Source: Angiostrongylus vasorum (lineage: Eukaryota; Nematoda; Chromadorea; Rhabditida; Metastrongylidae). From it: a DNA stretch of 64,000 bases. The translations under genes were made by a program, and so were the position numbers. The stretch lies in assembly GCA_018806985.1 (NCBI GenBank), contig JADANN010000451.1, positions 1,364,001 to 1,428,000 of the forward strand. The letters are read 5' to 3'. The notes under the pieces were generated by a model that was not told the DNA's origin, searched no databases, and saw only the letters and a program-made list of their open reading frames with translations. Positions within the stretch are counted from its first letter, which is position 1, and each line of letters opens with the position of its first letter. Shown here in pieces: positions 44,651 to 56,600 of the stretch.

Positions 44651-47600
44651 TCATAGCGGTGAGCATGATGCATTCCGTATAATTCTGAACGGTAAGATCG
44701 AAATCAAGTTGAAAATCACTGGTATGATGAGAATCCCGTGGATCGTACCGATCAATACAACGAGAAGCATACACTCTGCGAACGTCTGGAACGTAGTGAA
44801 TTCGGTTTTTGAAAAGAAAGAACTTTTCAGGACTTTTGCTGGTAGGTCTTTCGTTTGCAGTGTTCGAATATTGATGGAGATACGTGATCGTACGTTGTAT
44901 TCATTAAGACGCTATGGATTCCAATTAATTTATTCATTCAACTATATGCGAAATTCCACTTACTGGTACTGTTTTTGGAGTAGTTAAGTAATTCAACTGC
45001 AAGTAACAGGTCTGCTATTCATCTCTGTAGTCATGTCTTAGTGTTGATTACTGTAGAACTTTGAGGTGATTAAACTGCTCAAACTCTTTAGCTACGAATC
45101 GAAACCACGCGTCGCGTCAAACTTGACGAACAGTTACTTGGTTACTTGGATATTTGGATGGCGCGTCCTCACTAATTCTGCGGGCCCCAGCAAAATTTCC
45201 ATTTTTCAAGTTTTGCTGGTTTAGCCATTGTGGCTCTCTGGAGTCCCGAGGTCAGCCAGGCCAAACTCTGCCTCAGGTCGTCACCACCATAGGCAGTCGC
45301 CCCCCGTTGTGGATCAGAGGGAGATTTGCCACTATGCAACTAGTATTATACCAGGACGGTGGTGGACCATGGTAGTGGTTAACTCTTAGCTGGGCTTCCT
45401 GATGGAAATGCCAGACTTCTCGGCTTGAGAAACGCTGCTGAGGGGAGAATCCCCTCGCTGCACATCGCATCCCGACCCCCAGGAACACCTCCCAGCCACG
45501 ATGAGGCGGCGACAAAGAAATACATTCTGAGAAAACGTTGTCAGAGTGTTGTAGCTACGAATTGGGTCGCAAACTTTTACTTCTATCACTGAGCTCATTA
45601 TACGGAGACGTAGCATATAGCCATCTTCATCTGTGATATCGTGTTGAATCTGTAAATCGGCGGGAATGTGGGAACTCTTTGTTCTCCCACATCACATTCG
45701 AAAGTCGTTCAGTTTGTTCACTTCGTTCGAGCAACGCGAGGATCTTCCTCGTTGCTGGAAAGACTAGCCATCGTTCTTGTTTCTTCTATAACCTCACGCC
45801 TTAGGGTAGTTTAATAGATTGAGGGCAAGGATACGATTTTACATAGGGTACTGAAGAAATAAGGATCTCAGTGGAACAGAATATGTTACAAATAATCCGG
45901 TCAGTGTCTTTTTGTTGACCTCTGCTCCAACATCTTCGGATATTTCCCATTTGGTGGTAACTTTTGGAACTACGACTTCATTGTGATTTCGTTGCATGAA
46001 GAGGTCAGGTCGCCTCAATATTCATTCCATTATAGTTTCTGTGTCCGTATACGCGTTTTTCAGGGAATTAGGCTTGGGCATTACTAAGAAATTCCCAAGG
46101 GTTCGTTTCTTGAAGGCTTGAGCATTCCTTTAGATCTCATCCAATTCATCGTTCATATTAGATCTTGATTGCTTGGTTATAAGACTATCTGCGAAAGCTT
46201 TCGATGCGTTGCAGTGTGCTTTGAAAAGATCGGACCACCATTCTAATCATTCTTTTGAATTCGTCGGATTCGAATTCCATGATGCCTCACTACGGGTTGA
46301 GCTTAGTTGGTCTTTTCTTATAGCAGTTGGCAAATTTATGAACACAGCGATGTCTATAGGATTTTTGTCGAGTTTTCTTGGAGTATACTTGTTTTATAAA
46401 TTGAAATATCGGCATTTTAAGAACTATAATGTTGTGAATTAATGTCTTAGTTGAACTTAGCTTGTTAATACTAAATTTCGTTTCTTACGACGAAATAATC
46501 TTAAGCATTTCTACTCCTTTTCGAAGATCTGATTGGTCATTCTTTCCCTATAAAGACCATCGAAATAGTGAGATTTGTTGATACTCCATACCTGTGACAT
46601 GTGAAGTTTGACGCACAAGAGACTGAGAAGACAAAGAGTGGTTGATACTGATGCCTGCATGATTGGAAATCCAACGGACCTCACTGTCCCTTTCAGCCGT
46701 TCCATCACATTACCGGATCCTTTCTCTGGAATCTTAATCTCGTTTCTAAACGCTTAAAAAAATGAGAAATCAGAAGTGAAACAGACTGCTATTCGACAAC
46801 GAAATGAGGCAACGATGATGACCTGTGTGGTGGTAATGGTAACTGATGTGTGAAGGGATGTCGACCGAGAAGCCGATGCACATCACTGTCGCCGACATCA
46901 TAATTGGATCCAGTTGCGCTCCTTTCAGCGACATAATGCCGAATACGCCTTCAACGAAATAAGCTTGGAATTCGTCCATATTTCCTATGAACTGGGTGAA
47001 ATACCCGTTCTTCGTTCATTTGCTATGACGGTTTAATGCGTTTAAAAAATCTTTCTAAGTTGGTTTTTAGGTCGTATTCTTCTACCTGTGATTCTTAGGA
47101 AAGAAACGAATGCGATAATTCTTTTCTAACTTACCGACACTAGTGCTCAGAATACTGAGGGTGGCGACGAATAACGTGGGCAGATGGGAGATGAATAGCA
47201 CGGTGACGACGAACATAGAGATGAAGGTGAACAGAGCAGACTGTAACGAGACCGGCACCATCGTCTCTATCATATCCAAGAACTTCGCGTCATCCTCGTA
47301 GATCGACACTTTTAGGTCGGAATACTGCAAATGTTCGTGATATTCGAAGGAAATCAGGTCGCCATCTCGAGAAAATGGCGCATTTTTAGTTGCCATGTTG
47401 GAAAGAGGGATGTGCTTTCGCTTAGGAATCCTTTAAAAATAATGAAATGAAGAGAGATAGAGCTCCTCAGTTTGATGGTCAGTTAAGTATGAATGTGATG
47501 TCGATCGCCAGTTCGGATTTCGATTCTGCAGTCTTTCTCTCCTCCCAGGACTGACTTACTTTTAATCTGGGCATTGAATCGTTAGTAAGCCACGGTTTTC

Positions 47601-50600
47601 TTGGGGAGCAAACACAAGATTATCATTGCAGCATTTGTTCATTCATAATAGCTGACATTTCGGCGGTTTCGCCTTCTTCAGAGACGTTTTGTTTTTTATA
47701 AGTTCTCCGTTTATTACTGGAGACTAGCCGCACTGAGTCTTATCTGGATGATTCTTTCTCCAATGTTTCTTAAACTCGACGAAAGTCCTAGATGTCGATA
47801 AGTAATAAATACACACCTTATCAGCTAAAAATCGCCACTGATTCAGAAGCACTGCACGATTTGACCAGTCTTGGAGTTCTCGCCCTTGAAAAGCAGTTGT
47901 GAAGAAGAATCGCGTGACATTGTACTCTGTCCTGAATAGAAGAAGATATCTATCGTGGATTGGACAATAATAACCTTTGTTACAATAATGAGAAATAACT
48001 TTTTCCTTCAAAGTTCTTTGTGTTAAGCTGTCCATATTTTTTCTAAGTGCTGTACTGTTACTTATCAATGTGGAGCTTATTCCTACCTGCAGCTCTATAT
48101 AATTGAACTATAAAGTAGCTTGCAATGTTTTAACCTTTATTTATTTCCTATTCTTTTTTCATGTCAAGGTACTAAATGAAATACAGGAACAAGGATGCGA
48201 GGTATGAGCAAAACTTGGAACCTCAGCTAGGCTTCGAACCCGTGATCTCAGCCAGTTTTCCTACTCTTTTTGCTCCATTTTTTAAAAACTTTTTATAAAA
48301 GTTAGGACGTTGTGGTTTCTAGCGCAGCTGCCGCTTCACTGGCTTCAATTCCGACTTTTGCTTCCCAGGTCATCTCCATTGGCAAGTAATTGCTGATAGC
48401 TCAGCACAAGTGGCTCAAAGTATTAGTGAGGCACAGTGCCGTTGAAGTTGTAACGATCAAACAGTGCGGTGCGTTAGATTCAGAGACACTGTCGTGGCGA
48501 GTTCGAAGCTGAAGATGAAGAAAGTCGCGGACGTCATTCTGGTAATTACGACGATGAATGAAAGCTTTGGTGAAGGTAAATACATGCATAATTACTCGAG
48601 AATTCGCTAAAGAACTCGATGTAGGTATATCATATTTCATAGAAGAAAATCGTATTTCAAAACCTTTCTAGAAAATTGGAAAGTCGAAGAAGCTCCACAC
48701 ATGGGTGCCGTAGGAATGAATGAAAATCGAAGAAATCATGATCTTGAAGTATCCTTGGCGTTGATTCTGTGCATCAAGAACGATCCGTTTCTCGACCTTA
48801 TTATGATGTGATCCGCGATGGGGCTCCGCAGCACATTCCAAGGTGAAAATTCCACCGATAGGTCATGCTGACCTTTGGTAGACTGGTGCTCGTTTGATCC
48901 ATCACAGCTTCCTGATACCAGCTGAAACCATTACGATGGCGAAGTTCGTCCAGCATATCGACGGTATCTACCGGAATTTCAATGTCTGCGCCGTGCATTG
49001 GTCTACAGAAAACCATCAATCCTTCTCGACAGTAACTCCCGGCCACCCATCGCACTACCAACAACAAGGCCTCTTGCCTAGAGGCTACCATTTCAAACAT
49101 GTCGGCAGTTTCTTGCGTGAGAATCTTCAACGAATTCATCACCTCCACAACTTCATAGCTTTGAGCAATCGATTAAAAAAACTTGTTTCTCGCTGAAAAA
49201 AATGTGTGGATTCTAATATGGATTATAATGATCTTTATTTCGATTACTGTTTATTCTCAGATGAGATACCCCACTTTAAAGCTACATGTTGGAATGCTAC
49301 ATTATTGTCCGAACGACCTAAAACAACGTTCATTTTAATAACTGGTCGATCTGTACCGGAACACTCTTATGCCGTGACTCGCCAAAAAAATTTTAAATAT
49401 CCACATGGAGCGTAGCCCTAACCGTAGAAATTGAGCAAATGAAATAAAAAGTGATGGATAATGGAGGAAACAATTGCGAGCTTAATATGGAGCACAAAAA
49501 ATCCTATACTGCTGTCGATTCTTAATTATAAGCGGAAATTGAAGAAGGTGGATGGTTCCGTAGACAATAATGACATTTCTGATCAGACATTTTTCGAATC
49601 CCAAGAAAACCTTCCCACAAATGTTCATAATAGTGCAATTCAGCTAAATTTTGTCCAGAAATCGTTAGCTGCACGAAAGAAAAATCGTTGTAGAAGGACG
49701 ATTTCATCATTATTATTCTGTCAACAAGCTATAGTATTTTATTTTTTTTGATTTGATCCGTCTTCACGTCTGCTGTGCGGATCCCAGCACTTCTCGCATT
49801 CGATTCGTTTCCTCCATCCATTGTCCACGAAGATCTTCCAACTTTTACGTGTGGCTTCGGTTGCTGCTTGTTTAATGTAGTGGGTCAGGGGGCGCCCTGC
49901 AATACACATGGGATCGATCCCCGCGCCCATGGCTCACCAAGCCTTCCATCTCTCCGTGTTCGGCAAACTGGCATGAGACTTGTCTCGCAGGATAGCAGCA
50001 CTGACTCGATACATCGGTAGGCCACCGAGAGTCATTGTAAAGGCCAGACATGCATTCAAGCACCTCCAACGATGCTTAAAGAAGTCGGATGCATGGTGCA
50101 TCCCTCAGGGATTGATCGACGCGACAGCTTTATCCTGTCACCCAATAATAATAATGATGAAATCGTGCAGAGTGCGGATAGCACAGTGGTAGTGATTTCC
50201 GTCATTACAAGCATGGTGCTTCGATTCGGCTACGGGCCAGCGAAGCTTCTCATCACCCCGAGGTCGAGGAATTGGTACTGGACTTAACTGGGAAAAAATC
50301 GCTCTCTGCAATCCAATTGGGAACGCTCCAGCCTGGTTATCCCAGGACTCCAGGCAGAATTGCTCGACCAGCATTCTACGACATTCAAGATGAAATGAGA
50401 ATCCTCAAGCAGCAACCGAAGCCATATGTAAAGTTGGAAGATCTTCGTGGACAATGTATGCGAGGAAATGAATCGAATGTGAGGAGTGCTGGGATCCGCA
50501 AGGTAGACGTGAAGACGGATCAGGTAAAATAAATAAATTTTATTGTGTGCGTTGCAAAATCGATGGTGAAAGAATAAAGCGCATCACAGATGTTTGGTGC

Positions 50601-53600
50601 ATTACAAACGAACCAGTCCGTAGCGGTGGACTACACGACGTGGTTGGCCCATGAACAAGCCTCATGCCACTCCAGAATAACCTAACGGATAGCACAGCTC
50701 CAGATGTTTTTCAAACTCATCAATTTGATGGCTTTTCATCAATGCATAAATGAGAGTGAAAATACTGGGATCTGTCATGTTCTAAATAGTCGTTTCATAA
50801 CGCCTATTGAATTATTCCCAGCTTTAACTTATTATTTACTGCCTACTCTTTTTAATGGCAGGGGTATATTGCGATATATAAGTTCAATGATGCTGAGATA
50901 TTTGCAAAACATTGGACCGCAGGTGTCTACGGTGGGGAACGAACGCGCTATTGTCCTTTCCGGAGAGTAACGCGTTCACCACCACACCTTGCGGTCCTTT
51001 CGTTCCGCCTGTCGCTCAGCTAATTCTATCGATCTTTTGCCATCAGCAGTCACCCGTCAGCGGGAATGATCTGGGGAGCCCAAATCGGCAACGAACCCAG
51101 TTAGGCTGAGGCTGTAGTTATAATCACAATTTCAACTTATTATTTACTGCCTACTTTTTTTAACGGCAGGGTATACTGCGAAATATAACTTCATTGATGC
51201 TGAGGTATTTGTAAAACTCCGGACCGCAGCTCTCTGCGGTGGGGAACGAACGCGCTATTGTCCTTTCCGGGAGTAATACGTTCACCACCACACCATGCAG
51301 GTCCTTCGTTAAGAACTTTGCAAATATCTCAGTATCATTGAAGTTATATTCCCAACTTTTTTAAAAACAGATTTGCACTAATCTGTACAGTAAATAATAA
51401 CTAGTTTGTAGATTCATTTTCATTTAAGTGCCTACCCCCATTTCGTTGCTTTCCAACTGTATAAATCCTTTCCAGAAGGAGAATTCTGGCCATTCGAGGA
51501 ATTGCTTCAATTCATTGCCTTTTGGCTTAGCTGTAGATGAAACGAAAAAAGCTGAAGACATGAAACTGAGAGCAATAGTATGGGGCAACAGTTCAGAATC
51601 TGTAAGTCGCGGCAAGTAATAATTACGTACCTGCCATTCTGTGTCAACACTGAGCTTGGCTCAAGTAAATCATCATATTCCTTGGGTATTTCAAGTTCTT
51701 CTCCTTGTTTTAGAAAGTCTTCATAGTCTCTCAACCAGAATTTGGTCGAGTATCGACCAACGGAATTGGGAAGGTTTTCGAACTCCGCGACCTGGAACTA
51801 TTGATCTCGTCACAATCGAGTTTCTGTGGCTTTCGCAGTTTTCCCTCAGACTCAATATTCACACTGATTTCACAGTGTAGCACACTTTTATTTCGGAAGT
51901 AAAATTTATTTTTTGGAAAGCGTAATAGCCACCGTAGACACCAGTGGTCCGCAGTTTTGCAGATATTTCACCCTCGTTATGGTTGGATTTTTTAGAGAGT
52001 TTGAAGTATAAAGGAACAAAAAAATCCCATGACACATCGACAAATTAAACCCAATTGTAGGAAAGTAAAAAAAGCTCTCAAGCTCTCGGCGTTGATCAAT
52101 CCGTTAGGGATGCACCATGTATTCGACTTGATTAAGTATCGTTGGAGGTGATTGAATGCATATCTGGCGCTTACAACGATCAGCGGTGGCCTACTGATGT
52201 ATCGAGCCAGTGCTGCTGTTCTCCCAGACAAGTCTAGTACCAATTTGCCGACCCAGGAGGGATGAAAGGCTTGGTGCGCCATGGGGGGCTGGGATCGATT
52301 CCACGTGTGTCGCAGTGGCGCCTCCAACCACTTCGGCACACGCGCCCGTGGAGGAAAGTAAGGTGGCTAATAAATAAAATTTCTTTCTAAGTGATTCCAG
52401 ATAAGTGAGAACGAAGTCAGTAAACGCCAAAATTCAAATGAAGATTCCATTAGAATTAGAGGTGAGGCGTGCCATGAACACTTTATTTTCGATTTCAAAT
52501 TCTCAATATAATATTTTATTTCCATCATTCACCATTAACTTGGCAGGCGAATGGCCCAAAAAATCCCTCTTCTGTCTTACTTATTATGATGACTACACGT
52601 CGTTGTGTTTGGCATTGATTTTAGCGGTTGTTGCTGATGTAGTCAGTTTTCAGCAATACCAAAGTGACTAGTTGAAGAAACGTACCGATCACTTCCGCAT
52701 GACAGAGCAGTGGAATTCGGTCGAGTGCAGTAACATTAAATTCCTTTAACGGTGTGTTGAGTCCATTCTTTAAGAGTTCGAGATGAGTCGAAGAGATTTC
52801 TTCCCGCACACTCGTAATTCACTTTTACGGGAAGCATTGTATTGAATGCATTTTTCATTTTGAAACTGGGAGAATAATTAGCTGCTATCGAAGGAAACCG
52901 TTCGGAGTTGTGTTTGGAGGATTAAGGTACTCTACATTTACTAGAGGAACACACTCATGCATCCTAACAAGTAATCCTTTCGCCATATTTGTTGTATTCA
53001 CAGCATTTGTCGCTTCGATTATGTACCAATAATATATTATACTATGGGACAGTAAAAAGATAAAGCGTCCGACGTCAGTAAATCTCTGATTGATGTGCTA
53101 TGCAGTCGACTTCATCAAATGTCGTAGAGAGGACATGCGTGGCTTATAGGATGAATTGCAGTAGCCTATTAGCGTGTCATTTCATTTGCAAAACTTGGAC
53201 TTCAGGCCAGATTCCAACCTGCGACTACCCTTTTAACGTCTTTGCTTTGCGTTTCTCTCGGCCAGTTTTTTACCTTAACGGTGTCATCAGCAATCACCTG
53301 TCAACAAGAATGATCTGTGGAGCACAAATGGGAATTGAACCTAGCTAAACTGAGGCTGTAGCCTAAGTCATAGTGTGTAGTATTTCAGTATTTATTTCAT
53401 TGCTTTTATCCTCTCAGACAAGTTTGGTTCCAATTCGTCGATCTTGGAAGAGTGGTAAGACTGGTTAGCTATGGGTGTTGGATCGAACTAGGGACCACAT
53501 ATGTGTTGTGGGACACCTATAACCACTGCGCTATACGCACCACAGTATTATATTGAAACAAACTTCTCCGTTTTCTAGTTGTCTTAATTTGCTGTGTCTG

Positions 53601-56600
53601 TATGAAAAAAGAAGCAAATGGAAAGTGTATAAAGAAGAACATTAACAATCAGGAAGGACGAAATGAAAGTCAGCCGCTGCTGCATTGAATCATACCATCT
53701 GATGTATCCGCTGAGATGTGGTGGCGTTTGAAATGTCTCCGGGTTGCTCGACCAGAATCCAACAAACGCTGTAGTACGGTGTGATGTATTTTTGTCTTTC
53801 TTCGAAAACCTGTCAACAAAATACTACGAATTTCTGTCCTTAAGAGTTGAAGGTGTAGATTCGGAAAATAATTCTGAAGAGGTGAACAAACTTTGAAAAT
53901 CCTTGAGTCTTCAAGGAACAACCTATCCGGACTGAGTTGAGGTTTCATATTCAAGGTTCCGATGATACAAACGTACCTAAATTTCGAAACAAAATATTGT
54001 ACAGTAACCTTGACCATTACAAGTTTTTACACACCAGTAAACCACTAAACCAGCTAAAATTGCCGACGAGACGAATTTGTTCAGTATCAGACGGCAGTAG
54101 ATATCCAGAATCCTGAATTTCAATTCGATTTTGACACGCATTTTATCGTATTGGAAAAATTCCTGCTAAATGTCAAGATGGTAGGGATTCTGTATTTCTC
54201 TTTCTTCATAGATTTCGATTAATCGAATGACCTCCTTTTAGTATTTTTGTTCGGAAATCAATGTCGGATTTCAAACTGCATCTTTAAAGTCACATGTCAT
54301 CTCAGAATGAACTTTATTATTCGAAATAACGGCATTTATACTAGTTGCCTAAGAGTCTAAACCTCTGATTGGTTTTAGAAGCATTTCTCGCACAGGAAGT
54401 TATTGAACTACATGAAGAAGTGGTGCTTGGTATGCGAGAAGTCTGGCAAGTATGGTGGGTGAAATAGAGTTTTGTAGCCGAATTCCTTCAACTTCTGCAG
54501 CATCGTAAGTGCCAGTCGGGTTGTTCTCGTTGCGCAGAAGTGCGACAAAACCTCGACACAAAAACTGTGGCTTTGACTGTCACTCAGTTCGTGAGACATC
54601 CATGTATCGACACTCTTCGACATTCTGACTTTCTCTCAAGGCTACAAAACGGCTGAGGTGCTTATAATGAGTTCTTCTTCAAGTTCTCGAGTAGCTGTAC
54701 ATGTATTTTCTTCTACCAAAACTTTCAGCTAGTGGTTACCAATAGGTAAAGGACGTATGTGACCTTCCCTTAACTTCAAGGTCGACACAACGATGAAATT
54801 TTTTCAGGCCAACGCACTGTAGGTTTGCTAACACTTTCTCGGCCTCGCACCTCAATAGTGTTTCTAGCTGTTTTCACAGCATAACGGCTATTTGGATTCG
54901 TCGAAGTAAATTTCTCAAAATTGCTGTTTTCATTTCTGAAAATCTAACCCGTAAAATCCCACCAAAAAGACATTTTATATTACAATTCTATTATACGGAG
55001 GGGTACGTGTGGCGCAGTGGCTGGAGGCGCCCTACAACACACACATGGGATCGACCCCCGCTCTCATGGCCCAGCAAGCCTTCCATCCCTCCGGGTTCGG
55101 TAAATTGGTACCAGACTTGTCTGGGAGGATAGCAAAAGGCTCGATACATCGGTAGGCCACCGCGAGTCATTGTAAGGGCTAGACATATGCATTCAGTCAC
55201 CTCTAAAAGATACTTAATGAAGTCGAATGCATGGCGCATCGCTCATGGATTGAGTATGAGGAACGAAGATGTATAAACTGCGGTTCGCAACAATTAAGTA
55301 GAATTGCACAGTATTTGAAAGAAATCGATTGCTAAAATATACACGAGGCAAATGAAATTATAAATTCGACATTGATTTCTGAACAGACTAGTAGTTCATA
55401 TTTCTTGTATAGGATATCATCTATTATTTTAATCCCAATAAGAGGAGTAAGGAAGGAGAAGTATTGTCTAACCTTGATCCTACCGAAGGATTTTTTTCGG
55501 ATCTGGGCGACTTCTGTTCTGGGACTTTTTGAAGATCAAAGCATTTGCTGTCAAATTCTCTCCGAATCTCGTATCGTCCCACTATCACCATTAAGGAAGC
55601 ATAGATACTCAGCTGGAAATTATATGATGATTCTTCCTTGAAGAAAAGCAATTACATGCCTAAAATAATGACTAAGGTAGAGTCCAGTGTAAGTGATTGT
55701 TCAAGGATGAGATCAAGATGAAATGCATGGTTTACACTTCGGAGCTTTTCTGTGGTGATGTAGATCACTTTTTGAAAGCACTACGTTCTCCCGGTCTAGT
55801 TATTCTGACTACTTCAGTTGATGGCAATTTCTGAGTAGCAATGGAGCGACGTTAGGTACGAGGTGGACAGAGAGATGATGAGACCAAAGTACGAATTAGA
55901 TTGTCTATCAAGAAAGGAACTGCGTTTGTTCAAAACAAAATTGAATAAGTCCCATTTTTTGAAACACACAGTGAGGCAATACTAGTCAATAAATATTTTG
56001 GAGTTTCAACTACTAGTAAAAGAGCGCTGGGGGCAGACTTTGACCAGGCTGTCCTCGATACTCCAGGGAACCACAGTGGCTAAACCAGCAGATCTCCGGG
56101 AATGGAAATCGTGCTGGGGCCCGCACAACCACTGAAGAGGATCCATCCAAGTATCTGAGTAAATAAGTAGAAGAGCATATTCGGTCAGTTCGACTGCCTC
56201 GTCGTCCTCGAGCAGTCGGTCGTCTAATCGCTGAATTGCTTCTGCTCGCTTTTTATTTCGGATGAATATTATTAGCTAGACAACAATACTAGGATCCACA
56301 AGGCCCTGCGCTAAAGCTTTAGAAACATCTTAGTATGAGTACTCTAGAGAGCTTGTAAAAGCCATGTTCAACGTGTAAATAAGGAGAGAAGGGATAAATT
56401 GCCTAAGTAGTACAACCACGGTGATGCCGAGGATATGAGCAAAACTCAGAGTCTCAGTTGGGCTTCGAATCCACTATCAAGGAGGGCAAGAGTAATAAGA
56501 GATAAGCAACAAAGGTGAGGTCAATCGCCGGTTCAGAACCCAGGTGAGGTTCCGAGTTCTGCTCATATCTCACCATTCTTGTAGTTATACTTCACATATT

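Noticed and set aside
48801..49148. 115-residue minus-strand ORF
   Set aside because: It lies antisense to a mariner transposase relic whose plus-strand codons are recognisable.
52621..52809. Minus-strand ORF considered as a PTR exon
   Set aside because: PTR exons 53696-53809 and 51631-51791 join directly in phase and in family order, so nothing is missing between them, and the ORF has no PTR similarity.
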